Source of the DNA: Dimorphilus gyrociliatus | Taxonomy: Eukaryota > Annelida > Polychaeta > Dinophilidae | Direction of reading: 5' to 3' | Assembly: GCA_904063045.1 (NCBI GenBank) | Contig: CAJFCJ010000019.1 | Coordinates: forward strand, 1,311,650 to 1,375,649 | Length of the DNA stretch: 64,000 bases | Shown: positions 1 to 11,885 of the stretch, one piece after another | Layout of the letters: each line of letters starts with the position of its first letter | Numbering within the stretch: the stretch's first letter is position 1 | Position numbers and translations under genes: made by a program | Notes under the pieces: model-generated | Seen by the model: the letters and a program-made list of their open reading frames with translations, nothing else | The model's database searches: none | What the model was told of the DNA's origin: nothing

Positions 1-1315
1 CCCATTAAATTTGTTCGCTCCGCATATAGCCTCAGTTTTCTCCGTAAGCAATTTATTTCAGATTTAAAAATTTATAGAAACTATACAAGATCATATAGAG
101 ATCAACAAAAATCGACCTTCTCTTTTTGGACAAATTCAAAAACTCGTTACAACCTTCAAACTTCAGGGGTCATCGTTAGTGGTGTCTGCTCTGGTTTAGC
201 AATAGGCTATGGCATATTTTCAATAGGAAATTATAGAAAAAGCTTGCAAGCTAATGCAACTGAAGACAAAATTGAGCATCTAGATCATCCAATAACCTAT
301 TCTGTAAAAAGCGATACAGACAATACAGGATTAAAATTGACATTATATCAATATGCAACTTGTCCTTTCTGTTGTAAAGTAAGGGCATATTTAGACTTCC
401 ATGGGTTTTCATACGATGTAGTAGAGGTGAACTCTGTAACAAGAAAAGAGTTAAAATGGGCAAAAAAATATAGGAAAGTACCAATGTTGATTGTTGAACA
501 GCCTTCAACGAATGGATATGTGGTAAGAATACCTATTATTGTTTCCTATATTACATAAATAATGATGTTTGCTGTGCTTTCAGCAATTAAAAGATTCCTC
601 TGTAATTATGAGTACCTTGGAAACTTTTTTACTAGACAGAAGGCAAAAAATGGAAAATCTTGTAAATTATTATCCCTGTATTGAAAATAAGGAAGGGCGA
701 AAACTCAAATTTGATTTTCCAAATAAATATTTTGTTATGTACGGAGACGATTATAAAGCGCCCGGTACGGAAGAAACTCGTAAAGTAGAAAGACATTGGC
801 GTAAATGGGCTGATGAGACACTTGTCCATACACTTTCTCCTAATGTTTATCGGACCCCCTCGGAAGCTTTACAGGCTTTCACTTGGTTTTCAGAAACCGG
901 AAATTGGAAGCAAGTATTCTCAAATGTCGAGAGAATATTTGTAATATATGTAGGAGCTGTTGCAATGTATTTTGTTGGCAAAATGCTAAAAAAACGCCAC
1001 GAATTACCTGATGATGTACGGCAAGCGCTATATTCTGCAGTTGCTGATTGGACGAAAGAAATTGGCAAAAAGCCTTTTCATGGAGGTAATCGACCGGACT
1101 TAGCAGATTTGGTGGGTGTTATCTAACAAATTTATTGCGTGTAATTAATTTAAATAATCTTCTCTGAACAGTCAACGTTCGGTTACCTGAGTGCTATTGA
1201 AGGCTGCTGGGCTTTTGGGGATCTTCTAAAAGAAACGCAAGTGAAAAACTGGTACAATAGAATGAAGGCAAGCGTACATAAGCACGAAGGTTCATCAAAA
1301 ATGGCATCAGCTTGA
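1..1315 (+). CDS. PTGES2: prostaglandin E synthase 2 / GST-like (5' partial)
   Basis: Membrane-associated prostaglandin E synthase 2, a glutaredoxin/GST-fold protein of Golgi or mitochondrial membranes. Exons are 1..522, 584..1111 and 1172..1315, giving 397 residues without a start Met; the frame is open to the window edge, so the 5' end is missing. The N-terminus is Arg/Lys/Ser-rich, followed by a hydrophobic segment (about residues 54-75) that fits the family's membrane anchor. The thioredoxin-like redox motif CPFC lies at residues 121-124 in a YATCPFC context, followed by a KVPML segment. The C-terminal GST helical half ends in a family-like ADL..YLSAIEG block. Human PTGES2 has 377 residues, so little is lost. 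Both introns are about 60 bp. A poly(A) signal AATAAA lies at 1373. Identity is strong from the whole-length pattern; catalysis is inferred from the family. Confidence 0.9.
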
Positions 1316-1372
1316 CAACAATTGCTACATTTTGTTTTGTGTTGTTTTCCTTTTGTTACTAAATTAGCGTGA

Positions 1373-1378
1373 AATAAA
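1373..1378 (+). terminator. poly(A) signal AATAAA of PTGES2
   Basis: Canonical AATAAA 58 bases after the PTGES2 stop and about 140 bases before the next start codon; the likely 3' end signal of the first gene. Confidence 0.6.
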
Positions 1379-1518
1379 CGGATATGCCAAAAAACCCGTA
1401 TTCTCTAATCGTTTTATAGATAAGATAGGGGATCTTATTACTGTTTTGTAACAATAATATCCATGGAAAAAGCTTAACTTAGTATCTTTGACACTTCACC
1501 GGCACTTTAGCATAAGTA

Positions 1519-2842
1519 ATGGACCGACGCGCATTACTTGGTATCGTTGTCCTAGTGATTTTTACTTCGAAAGTGACGTGTTATACTGATGAAAACTTGA
1601 CTATTAAAAGTTCCAAGGACGATCAACAAAAGCCCACAAAGGAAGATAAACCAGAATTGTGCCCTGAGTATGTTTTCACTTTTTCCTCAATAGAGTAAAT
1701 ACTTCTATTGAATAATATTTGAATTGATTTCTTTCAGATCGTGCTCGATAGCTTTGAACGGAATGCTTAGCCGTTTAAAGCAAGCTGAAGATGAAATAAA
1801 CATTTTGAAAGATCAATACTCGCCGTCTGGAAATATACCGGACGCTGAATATGCAACAACAGAGAGTATTGATAAAAAATGGAAAGAATTTGCTAACCAA
1901 TTAGCACTATATCAAGTTCATAACGAAGAAGAGAGAACCAAGTTACTTATGAATACTAAGTTAAAAATTAAAGAGTATTATAAGGAATTTGCTAATTCAA
2001 TGATTTCGACTTGGAAATTAGCAAAAGAAAAGAGATCAATCCTTCGTAGAAACTTAAAAAAATTTATGTATCTTATGAAACATGAGATAAATATTCGATT
2101 AGATAATTTCCAATTCATTTTGTCTACATCTTTGCCTCGGGACTGTTCCGAAGTTCAAAGAAATAGTAATGGGAAACCGGTTGCTATTTGCCCTTCTGGC
2201 TCCACAGAACCTTTCATCACCAAATGCGTAAAAGACGGAGAGGGAAATTTATGGACTGTAATTCAAAAGCGTACAGACTCCAAGGTGAACTTTAATCGAA
2301 CATGGATTGAATACAAATACGGCTTCCGGTCAACAGTCGATTTATGGATGGGTTTAATGGGAGTTCAACGTTTAACTGAAAATCAACGCCATATATTAAG
2401 TATCCATATGAAAACCGATGGAGGACGAATTCTATGGGCAGAATATGACAATTTTACCCTGACTGGTTCGGAATATAGACTAGGATTGGGAAATTATAAA
2501 GGAAACGCAACAAATGCTCTTAGTTTCAACGAGGGATCGAAATTTGGCACATTTGATAGAATATTGACAAGGGTTAATTATCCATTAATTTACTACAGAG
2601 GTTGGTGGCTGAGAAGCAGCTACCCAGGAACATATTCTGATCTTAATGGACAAATGATTTGGTTCGACATAAACTTGAATGAGCATTTAAAAATAGTAGA
2701 AAGTCAAATGGCAATTAGACCATGGAATAATGATTTAGATGGAAAGGGTGCAACTGGGGAGAGTGGTGATAGCTCCGGGGCTTCTGGTGGCAGCAGTGGA
2801 GCATCTGGTGACAGCAGTGGAGCATCTGGTGACTTAGATTAA
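1519..2842 (+). CDS. secreted fibrinogen-related protein with coiled coil and Ser/Gly tail
   Basis: Exons 1519..1667 and 1738..2842 give 417 residues. Residues 1-21 are a signal peptide (hydrophobic core, then VTC), so the protein is probably secreted. Residues about 55-150 are rich in Lys/Glu and predicted helical, like the coiled-coil neck of ficolin/angiopoietin-type proteins. A fibrinogen C-terminal (FReD) domain starts at a DCSEV motif (about residue 187) and keeps the hallmark WTVIQKR, YRLGLGNYKGNA, FDR and SDLNG blocks. The first disulfide pair is present. The second Cys pair and the normal calcium loop are altered: the GWW motif is followed by LRSS where Cys is expected. The protein ends in three 21-nt repeats encoding GDSSGAS-type units. 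FReD proteins act as lectins or immune recognition factors in invertebrates; the ligand here is unknown. It lies tail to tail with Smaug, 212 bp apart. Confidence 0.85.
2765..2833 (+). repeat. 21-nt coding tandem repeat (Gly/Ser tail)
   Basis: Three consecutive 21-nt units (2765-2785, 2786-2806, 2807-2827) plus six bases of a fourth encode GDSSGAS, GGSSGAS, GDSSGAS and GD. The last two units differ by one base, so the final duplication is recent or homogenised. It forms the C-terminal tail of the fibrinogen-related protein. Confidence 0.85.
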
Positions 2843-3054
2843 CTAAATTGATATTAAACTTAAATAATTTTTTCAGTACATGTATTTTTTTTATTCAGCA
2901 ACGCCAAAATATGTTTCAAATTTGATTACACAAAGATTCCGTTACATATTATCAATTTAAGCCGCAGCCCTTAAACCAGAGGACCATAATCCAGGCGGCA
3001 ACAATTTCTCGACTAGCTACGAAGCGAAGAAGACAATGAATGTCAGTTCCTTCT

Positions 3055-4824
3055 TCAATCCAGAACTTTCTCTACCAGATCCACAGACAACATATCTAGG
3101 CGGGCATTTATGTTTTGTTCAGTTTCTCTCTCGGCAGGCGCCGAATGCGTGCGCGTCACCTGTTGTCTAGTAGTTTCAACTGTTAAAAGTTGCTGATAAG
3201 TCGTCTGAATCCGTGGTCCAGTTGGAACTGACAAGTTAGACTTCAACGGCTGCTTGCTCGAATGTTGCGCTCTTTTCGTAGAAATAGCTCCACGTTTCCC
3301 TCCGGCCGCATAATGATTAAATGAAGAAAAAGGTCTTGTAGATCTCTGTGAATTCTTGAAAGAGTTATTCCTGTTGTTCAGAGACGACACTCTGGACTTC
3401 CAGCTTTTCAATTGATTTTGTTGCTGCTCAGTGAAAGCTTTATGATCACTTAATTTGTCAACAAGTTGCTCAAAAGCAGTACAATTCTCTTCATCTAAAG
3501 TATTCATAAGCAACTGTGAACTGACTTTTCCGAGAACAGCAGTAATCTGACTAGGTAAATCCTCATCAGATGATAGAGCTTGAGCTCTATCAAAGGGTTT
3601 AATCGGTGTATTCACAATCAACTTTAACTCGGTCAGAGCATCTTTGACGCTACCTTCTTCCCTAACCTTCTTCTCCAATTCACTCAAAATCTCCGATCTC
3701 TCTTCAAGCTTCTTTATGTTTAAAAGTATCTTATCGCGAGCTCCCTTTGTCACACCTTTATCTGTCAGCCAACTTTCCGAAATATTCAGCATATCCTCAT
3801 ACTTCATTTGCTGAAAAAGGGATGCATACTTATGCAGTCTTAACTGCTTCAGCCAAGCCGGAACATCTCGCATAGCAGATTGCGGGTCTGCAAAAGAGTT
3901 TCTGGGCTCATCGCCATTTGAAGACGATGCAGAAGATTGGGGTGAGAGCTGACAGTGATTGTTGCGATCATTCCTTTCATATTGTAGACTAACGGGTACT
4001 AACGATTCGGTTCGAGCTAACCGACGATGAGATCTACCATCATAAATTCCACCCAATCCAGGCGGGCTTGATACAGTCGCGCAGACTTGATGTTTTTCGA
4101 ATCCTAGATGGTTATTCACCCCCGTAGTCGGCGGTGCAACACATTGCGTTGAGTCATTATTAGTTGCACCAACGCTGATTGAATAACTGAGTGGTCTTGC
4201 ATTCATTAATGTTGAGCCACACGTAGTATCCAATGGACAATTCAGCCCAATTCCAGAGTCTCTTAGCGAAGCCGATGGCCAACCGTTAGTATTTCCTGCA
4301 CCACCGTTAGATGCTGCCGCTGCGGCGCGCTGCGCCACTTGCTGTTGTTGCTCCAATTTTGAATACCAGGCATTAAACTCTTGAATTTCAGTCTGGGTGA
4401 GAGCAGGATGCATGACGAGATAGATGGCTAATTGACGGCATTCTTCTGTCTGACGTCCTGCGTCAGCGGCCGATTGCATGAGGCGTTTTACGAGATTAAT
4501 ATATATCTGCTTAGCCTCGTTGGAACCGGGGCGGAGAAGGGGTACGTGGGCCAGCACGGTACTTAAAGCTCCTGCTGTATCTATTTGCTGGGCAAGCCCC
4601 TGCAGATAACTGGAATCGTTTGCCTGCGCATCACTTCTCATTAAAGCATGATCATTATCAAGAGATTGTTCAACGGTTCGGCATAGAAAGCGGGCATGAC
4701 TAGGTCTCAGCCTTTTGAGTAAGTTGAGTAGTGCGATGGTCTGTTCGCAGTCGTTCCACGTATCAAACTGGGCCGTAACATCGTGTACTTGATCTTTGAA
4801 CGAACAGGACGCCGATCTCATCAT
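3055..4824 (-). CDS. SAMD4: Smaug/SAMD4 translational repressor
   Basis: Single-exon gene of 589 residues. The N-terminal Smaug homology region (KDQV..FDTWNDCEQTIALLNLLKR) matches SSR1 of Smaug/Vts1 relatives. A SAM domain sits at about residues 325-380 (VPAWLKQLRLHKYASLFQQM, then KGARDKILLNIKKL). This type of SAM domain binds CUGG-loop RNA hairpins (Smaug recognition elements) and recruits deadenylase and translational repressors to cytoplasmic mRNAs. Low-complexity Gln/Ala and Ser/Asn stretches surround it. The start is the first Met of the frame; the frame stays open for about 30 codons upstream without another Met, so a spliced 5' coding exon cannot be excluded. Known SAMD4 genes have many introns, so the lack of introns here is notable. 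The gene diverges from RABL6 across about 1 kb. Confidence 0.9.
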   Translation of the reverse strand: MMRSASCSFKDQVHDVTAQFDTWNDCEQTIALLNLLKRLRPSHARFLCRTVEQSLDNDHALMRSDAQANDSSYLQGLAQQIDTAGALSTVLAHVPLLRPGSNEAKQIYINLVKRLMQSAADAGRQTEECRQLAIYLVMHPALTQTEIQEFNAWYSKLEQQQQVAQRAAAAASNGGAGNTNGWPSASLRDSGIGLNCPLDTTCGSTLMNARPLSYSISVGATNNDSTQCVAPPTTGVNNHLGFEKHQVCATVSSPPGLGGIYDGRSHRRLARTESLVPVSLQYERNDRNNHCQLSPQSSASSSNGDEPRNSFADPQSAMRDVPAWLKQLRLHKYASLFQQMKYEDMLNISESWLTDKGVTKGARDKILLNIKKLEERSEILSELEKKVREEGSVKDALTELKLIVNTPIKPFDRAQALSSDEDLPSQITAVLGKVSSQLLMNTLDEENCTAFEQLVDKLSDHKAFTEQQQNQLKSWKSRVSSLNNRNNSFKNSQRSTRPFSSFNHYAAGGKRGAISTKRAQHSSKQPLKSNLSVPTGPRIQTTYQQLLTVETTRQQVTRTHSAPAERETEQNINARLDMLSVDLVEKVLD

Positions 4825-5001
4825 GTGTGGATAATTGCGTTGCAGTTCGTCTAGATCAGTCCATCGTAGACAACCTTTAAATAAACATGTGTAAGCGCCC
4901 GAACATAAAAAGCAATATTAATACTTCATTCCGCTATATATATATATATGTTTGTATAATATAACAGAAAGAATAAAAATATTGAAGAGAAATACTTGAA
5001 G

Positions 5002-5063
<62 letters not shown>

Positions 5064-5883
5064 GACAAAAACGTATGTATTGGCTTGATTGACATAAACA
5101 TTTATATGTATAAGTGTGTTTTAATATATATTTTATATATATATTTTACATAAATATTGATTATTACAATTAACCGCCTTATTAGAAGCTGTCACATATT
5201 GCTCTGGTGCGAAAATTTTATATTTTCCCGAATCGGCCTATTTTCAGGTCATTTTTCAGTCATGACTCCCAGTCACGCTGCTTTAGATCGTGAACATTTG
5301 TGTTCCTTTTCAGTTTTAACATACAGCGGAATTACACACGACGGATAGGCAGGATTGGTCGAAGAATATGTTATATAAATAGCACGTGATAGCTTATAAG
5401 CAGATTAGGTATAGCGTAATCGTTTCTTCTTTCTTTTGCTTGATATTAGAGGAAATTATATTCAGAAATACTTGATATTTAAACTCGAATATTTTCTCCA
5501 ACAAAGCAGTTACTTTACCAAGTTAGGAAAACAGATATTTAGGTCGACCAACGGATAAGCGAAACCGTTGGATGCCTTGAAAACTAATGCTAAATTTTCA
5601 CATGATCAGCCATCAGTATTTAGACTCAAAATAGGTCATTAATTAAAATACTTATAGAAAAAACAGTAATCAAACAAACGCGGCGAGAAAACGGAAAACT
5701 AAACGTTAACTTACCGATTCTTGTCGAAGATTGTTCGATCCGCATGTGAATTGTGTGTGCGAGACGTCATAAGGTGAGCAACCAATCACCATCGACTGAC
5801 TCATAGCTGTAAAAAAACTAGGGAATTCCTACGGATGTGACGTATGGGCAGAACTTCCGCCGGGAGTTTCTTCCCTAATCGAG
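4825..5883. promoter_or_regulatory. divergent intergenic region Smaug/RABL6 with AT microsatellite
   Basis: 1,059 bp between two divergently transcribed starts, so it should hold both promoters and 5' UTRs. It contains a long (AT)n tract at 5004-5059 and general AT-rich DNA. Only short non-conserved-looking reading frames are present. I see no clear TATA or RNA gene. Confidence 0.5.
5004..5059. repeat. (AT)n microsatellite
   Basis: Perfect AT dinucleotide run of about 28 units in the Smaug/RABL6 intergenic region. Confidence 0.95.
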
Positions 5884-7679
5884 ATGTCAACGTTCTTTAA
5901 ACGAATTTTAGGTGATGGAAACAATTCAAAAGTTAACGATGCGTCAAAGACAAACGCCCCAACACCTATGGTTGCCAGCTTACAAAGAAAATTCGCTAAA
6001 GGTGTCCAATACAACAGTAAGTCGATAAAATTGAGCAGCTGTAGGAAAATAACTTTTCAATTTCAATAATAATTCCAGTGAAAATCGTTATCAAAGGTGA
6101 CCGAAATGTAGGCAAAACTGCTCTTTTCGAAAGGTTACAGGGGAAAAAATTCCGAGAAGAATACATTCCCACAGACGAAATACAAGTCACGTGTATTCAA
6201 TGGAACTACAAGGCAACAGATGATGTTGTCAAAGTGGAAGTTTGGGATGTCGTTGATAAAGGCAAACCAAAAAAGAAGACAGACTCCTTAAAATTAAGTA
6301 ATAATTCAATAGACGAACTAGAAGAACCATGCTTGGATGCAGATTTTATTGATGTATTTAAAGGCAGTCACGGAGTTATACTTATGCTCGACGTAACAAA
6401 GTCGTGGACTTTTGGTTATGTTGAAAGAGAAATTGTAAAAATACCAGATCGTATACCCATATTAGTTTTAGCAAATCACCGAGATATGGGACATCATCGA
6501 ACTGTTAGTCAGGATTCTATTAAGACTTTCTTAGAAGATTTTGAACGATCTAGACCTGAGGGTAGCGCTCAAATTCGGTATGCTGAAGCTTCGATGAAGA
6601 ACGGCTTCGGATTAAAATACTTACATAAATTTTTCAACCTACCATTTCTACAATTGCAGAAAGAGTCGTTGTTGACACAGCTTGAAACCAATAGGCGAGA
6701 GTTTGACGCAACAGTTCATGAGTTAAATGCTTATGGCGAATCAGAGTTACAAAATTATGATCTTTTCATTGAGCAGTGTCAAGGAACTGGTAAAAAACCG
6801 AAAGAATGTGTTCCAGACACAAGCATAAAAATGGCACCTCCTGCTAAACCCATACCTGGTATGCAATTAAATATTTCGTCTTCCGCTCCATCCCCTCCTA
6901 CTTTGTCGATAACGCCAGCAACAACACCTATTCAATCCCCGCCCTCCACTTCAACAAATTTTGTTTCGAAATTATTTAAGAAGATTCAAAAGGAAGAAAT
7001 CGAAACCCCCCCCAAAGAGAGTATAAAAGAAGCTGAAGCCAGTACAAGTAGTCAAAGCCCTGAAGAAAGTGTAAAAAATATAGAAGAGTTTGTGCCTGAG
7101 GAAGGCATTGATGCTAATTTCTTGGCAGATACTAATGAAAAATCAGCCAAAATTGATTCAGGTAAAGATGAAGAGTCAGACGATGCTGATGAAAAAGCAA
7201 ACCCTTTGGTAGCTGGATTTCAAGAAGATATAGACTCCGAAGAAGATTCTGTGCCTTCTAGAGTATCAAAAGTACAAGATATTCAATTAAGTTCCGACGA
7301 AGATGACCTTAATAAGTTAAAAGTAGAAGAGGACATTAATGATAGTAGCGTTAACGTTGAGGAAGTCTCGTCCGAATCGAAAGGTATCGAATTGACTGAA
7401 GCTGACGTGGATTTTCTAGATAAACAATTTTTGTGCGAAACCCCATCGAACGAACCATCAACAACAGTAAGAACAACTCCTTCACCTCAAGAACAAAGTA
7501 AGAAGAAAAAAAAAGATAAAAAAGATAAGAAAAAGAGGAAGAGTAAGAAATCTAATAAAGATAACGGGGCCAAAGAAAGTGACGAGTCAAAAAAACAAAA
7601 AAATAAGGAATTAGATGATTATGAAAAATTTTTGGCTGATGGAGAAGGTGGAGAAAGCAACGGATACGAGTGTCTGTAA
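5884..7679 (+). CDS. RABL6: Rab-like GTPase RABL6 (Parf/RBEL1)
   Basis: Exons 5884..6016 and 6079..7679 give 577 residues; the junction restores a Met codon (a + tg) before KIVIKGDRN. The Ras-like GTPase domain spans about residues 45-240. The P-loop GDRNVGKT is seen, followed by a PTDEIQVT stretch, a VEVWDVVD segment in place of the usual DxxG, and SMKNGFGLKYLHKFFNLPFLQLQ, a RABL6 signature. The C-terminal half is disordered and acidic, with conserved patches (EEFVPE..DANFLADT, NPLVAGFQ.DID), and ends in a Lys-rich tract and a DDYEKFLADGEGG block like the human C-terminus. RABL6 proteins are linked to cell-cycle control and nuclear-cytoplasmic shuttling. Only one 62-bp intron remains, near the 5' end. 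A poly(A) signal AATAAA lies at 7775. Confidence 0.93.
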
Positions 7680-8003
7680 CTTTCTTTCAAATAACTGAGA
7701 ATTTATGCATTCCTTTTGTTTTCTTGTTTAAAATAATATATTGGCAAAACATGAACATAATTAATATGAAATCGAATAAATATTATATTTGTCGATTCTG
7801 TTCTTTAAAGTTGTGATCTGGAACATTGTGTAAAGGTTAGTGTATTTCGTAGCAGACGCTCTAATTGCGATTTAACTGGCAAGCTGTTATATTTTTACGC
7901 TTGATAGGTTTTACGTGTGAACAAGCACGTGTAAGAATGTTAAAAGGTATATAATAATTAAAAGTCATCCTTTGACCGCAAATATTCACTCTAAAGGCTA
8001 CTA
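7680..8003. other. short intergenic region RABL6/dipeptidase
   Basis: 324 bp holding the RABL6 3' end, with AATAAA at 7775-7780, and the presumed promoter of the dipeptidase gene. No reading frame or RNA gene recognised. Confidence 0.5.
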
Positions 8004-9406
8004 ATGCGTTTTATTATTATCTTTATTCTCGTTGTGAGCCACCTTCAGGGGGCGAATGCTTGGTCATCCGAAAGTATCGAACGAGCAAAACATGTTTTAG
8101 AGCGTTATCCTTTAATAGACGGACATAATGACCTTCCAATGGTTTATAGGCGTCGTGTCAATAACCGAGTCGATTTAATAAACTTGGAAGAAGATGTTAA
8201 TCCCCAATGGGGAGCCAGTCATACCGATATACCAAGGATGAGACAGGGAAAAATGGGTGCTCAATTTTGGTCAGCTTTTGTTAGCTGTACTTCTCAGTAC
8301 AAAGACGCTCTTCGCTTAACTATTGAACAAATCGACGTTGTTCATCGAATGACTGAAAAGTATCCAAATCACTTTAAGATGGTCACTTCAGCGGATGAAA
8401 TAGAGGAGGCCTTTTCAAACGGTCTTATGGGCTCATTGATTGGTGTTGAAGGTGGTCACTCTATGGACAATAGCTTAGCCGTTCTACGTCAGTTTTACTC
8501 CTTGGGAGTTCGTTACATGACTATTACGCATAGTTGTAACACACCATGGGCTGACGCATCGCCAGCCGATGATAATGGCCCTGAGCATGATGGTTTGACT
8601 GATTGGGGTCAATTAGTCGTAAAAGAAATGAATAGACTAGGCATGCTAGTCGACTTAAGTCACGTATCTACAAGGCTTATGGAAACTGCTTTCAATATTA
8701 CTAAAGCACCCGTAATATTTAGCCATTCCTGCGTGTATGCTATTTGTAACACTCATAGAAACGTTCGAGATCATATTCTTGATAAGCTGGTACTTATGAT
8801 AAATATCTTTAAAATATACATAAAAAACTTAATTACAAATGTTCTCGGGCATAATCTTTGTCTTCTATTATCAAATTTATTATGTAAGCTTATTAAGACT
8901 TGTTGAGATTTTTATTTTTAGAAAGAAAATGGTGGTATACTAATGATAACTTTTGTGAGATACTTTCTCGGTTGTGCTCCAGCGAATAGAAACCCCGATG
9001 TGAAGTTGGTTGCGGATCATATCGATTACGTAAAAAATCGTATTGGTGCCGATTACGTTGGTTTGGGAGGTGACTACGATGGAATGGCGGGGTTTGTGTT
9101 TCTCGCTTGAGCTTTTGAGGGAAAACGTTTATATCTGCGCTAGTATACTATATTATTAAATATGTCCGCAGGGCACCCGATGGTTTAGAGGACGTTTCTA
9201 AATACCCTAATTTATTTGCTGAATTAGCCGAGAGGGGGTGGACTGACACTGAACTAGAAAAGTTAGCTGGTAGGAATTTGATAAGAGTATTGAGAAAGGT
9301 TGAAGAGGTCAGAAACCAGTTAGCAGGTGAAGGAGTAAGGCCTATCGACCAAATAATTCCAGAATCAGCTTTGGCTAATCGTACCGAGTGCAGAACTTCA
9401 TTCTGA
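8004..9406 (+). CDS. DPEP: renal-type (membrane) dipeptidase, probably secreted
   Basis: Zinc dipeptidase of the M19 family, which hydrolyses dipeptides and leukotriene D4 in characterised members. Exons 8004..8789, 8922..9091 and 9172..9406 give 396 residues (human DPEP1: 411). Signal peptide at residues 1-19. The metal-ligand pattern is visible: DGHNDLP (His and Asp), GVEGGHS (bridging Glu), DLSHVS and FSHS (two His). The HRNVRD and GGDYDG segments and the DGLEDVSKYP block are also conserved. The C-terminus stops right after the family's terminal CRT motif, with no hydrophobic tail, so the GPI-anchor signal of vertebrate DPEP1 is missing and a secreted enzyme is likely. Continued reading into intron 1 reaches a stop, so unspliced RNA would give a truncated protein. 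Confidence 0.9.
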
Positions 9407-10144
9407 TAAAAATATAGTTCATATATAAATTTTTCTTTGAAAGAAAAGCGTAATAAAACAAAATTAAGCAGAACATTAAAAAAAGATCAATATAAATTTA
9501 TGTGTATGTGTTAGTTCATCGACCGCTTTCTAGAAATTAGATACTTCTGCCCCAAAAACGTCCTTCTCTCTCTTTAACACATGTGATACAGCTGTCGTTG
9601 AATTAAAAACAGAAACAATATTTTTCAAAATATTCATTGTATTTTTGCAGTACAGTATATTATTTTGTTCGGTATACAATACGTACAACAAAAGAAATAA
9701 GGGGAAAAATGATTATTAATTGAAAGATGAAATGCAAATTGAAATTAATAACTATTATTTATAAAATATGCGCTTAAAACAAAAAAAAACAAAAAAAAAT
9801 TGGCACCATTTCCAAACAGTTATTTATAGTGACATTCCAAAGTCATTCGGTATATATCAAACGGCATATTTTTATTCGGTGTCCCAGGTTTCGAACGAGG
9901 AAAATTTGGGTTGACCCACTACTTCGACGTGTTTATACTCATAGATTCTTAAATTAGGCCTGAAGCCGATTGCACATATTAAAAAGAATTCTAGTTTCAT
10001 GTTAATAGAATGTAAAGTGCGTAGAAATAGCGATAGGACGACAAAACAAATTTATTATTATTCATAAATATTTAGACTATAAAAATTGTTTATATATAAT
10101 ATACATATGAGTAATGTCATGTATCTATGTATAGTTCGACGAAG

Positions 10145-10150
<6 letters not shown>

Positions 10151-10185
<35 letters not shown>
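10151..10185. repeat. (TA)n microsatellite
   Basis: Perfect TA run of about 17 units in the gene-free region. Confidence 0.95.
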
Positions 10186-10189
<4 letters not shown>

Positions 10190-10756
10190 TTATATATACT
10201 ATATATGTATTAGCATAAATATCGAACAAAAATTGGCAGTCGTTCGAGTAAATGACAATTAACGAAGCTTTTTCTATACAAAAGCATAATCTGCTGTATA
10301 AAAATTTTTGTAAAATAGTTAAATATAAAGCAACATAAGTTTCATAACAGTAATTGATTTTTACTTGAATCTTATTATTCGTAATAAATATACATTGCAC
10401 ATGAAAATATATACTCCACATACTACAGATCGTTCCTTTCATTAGTTATACTTTCTGTTCAACTAAGACATTTTATTTAATATATCATTATTATTTACTA
10501 TTTTATAACTTGGTTGTTATTTATTTCTGATATATGAAAATTTTAACTGTATATCTTATTTATACAATGGATTAAAAGATAAATAAATTACGCTTAGCAA
10601 GGCCTATTTACCCTGTAATAACAACATCAGATATAAAATATAATATAATATATCATCTTCTATATTTTGTTTGTCAAAGGACAAATTTAAAAAACAGACT
10701 ATTATAATTGTAAAAAAGAGGAAGGAAGAGAGGAAAAACGGAAAAAATTCTCTTTA

Positions 10757-10761
<5 letters not shown>

Positions 10762-10788
<27 letters not shown>
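10762..10788. repeat. (CT)n microsatellite
   Basis: Perfect CT run of about 13 units in the gene-free region. Confidence 0.9.
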
Positions 10789-11475
10789 GTCACAACTATA
10801 ACTTAATTCGATGTTGATATTTGTTTCTGTTTTCTTCTTTAATAGTTAAATTTCATTTGGCTAGAAAAAGATTAATTATACTTCTTTCTTTATCATTATT
10901 TCATTTTGCTTCTTCTTTTATGCAAAAGTATATTTGATTCTATTTATATAATATTTATTTATTAATATAAATATAATTTATAAATATCTAAATAGGTTAT
11001 TTTTGAATATTTAGTCAAAATTGTTTCAATGGTCATACGTCTCTGTCTATTCATTAGATAATAAAGTAATATTTTCTCTTCTTTAAAATTAATATCTCTT
11101 TTTATAATATACAATATAATACTGCAAATCTTTTACTTTTTAATGTAAATACTGGCCTATACTTGTTATAAATATAAAAATGTTAGAAAACTATTATCCA
11201 TTTGAATAGATGCATGTGTATATATATATTTAAGTTAGCCATTGTGCCATCAAATTCGATGAAATAGCTGAAAGACTTCCATTCTTTCATTCTCTAGTGT
11301 AGATAGGACAAATTTATTAAATAATATTTAATAATTTATCTACTCTTTTAAACATAAAAACAAAACAAAACAAATGTAATATTTAAATATTCAATAAATC
11401 TATCTTGAATAATTTTCATCAATATTCAAATACAAATTTTAAAGTTATTATCTTGATTTATGTATTCTTTCTTTC

Positions 11476-11486
<11 letters not shown>

Positions 11487-11540
<54 letters not shown>
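11487..11540. repeat. compound (CT)n(TA)n microsatellite
   Basis: CT repeat passing directly into a TA repeat. It creates a spurious reading frame of alternating Ser/Leu then Ile/Tyr. Confidence 0.9.
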
Positions 11541-11544
<4 letters not shown>

Positions 11545-11885
11545 TGTGTGTTGTATACTTATCAATCATCCTGTGTTACTTGAATAATACATTATTTGAA
11601 TAGGGGGAAAGGTAGGGAAATGAGAGAATTAAAGTATACCAGTGTTAAATGATCAGATATAAAATGGTAGTAAAAGCAAGGATGCTAATTAATAATTACT
11701 TGATAAAATTACATTGGTCTTTTTACTAACGCTGATTAAAACGAGCAAAATGCATCAATGAATATATTGTATTACATATGCTGTATACTGTATATCATGT
11801 ATATGGGTATGACTATATACCAATTATACTGGAGGGATGATACGTAAAGTACTACCCTCTATCAATATTAATACATCATTACATA

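Noticed and set aside
5157-5348. 63-aa plus-strand frame upstream of RABL6
   Set aside because: No homology that I recognise and no way to splice it in frame to RABL6, whose own ATG exon is well supported.
10125-10442. 105-aa minus-strand frame with Ile/Tyr run
   Set aside because: It arises from the (TA)n microsatellite and surrounding AT-rich DNA. No motif or splice context.
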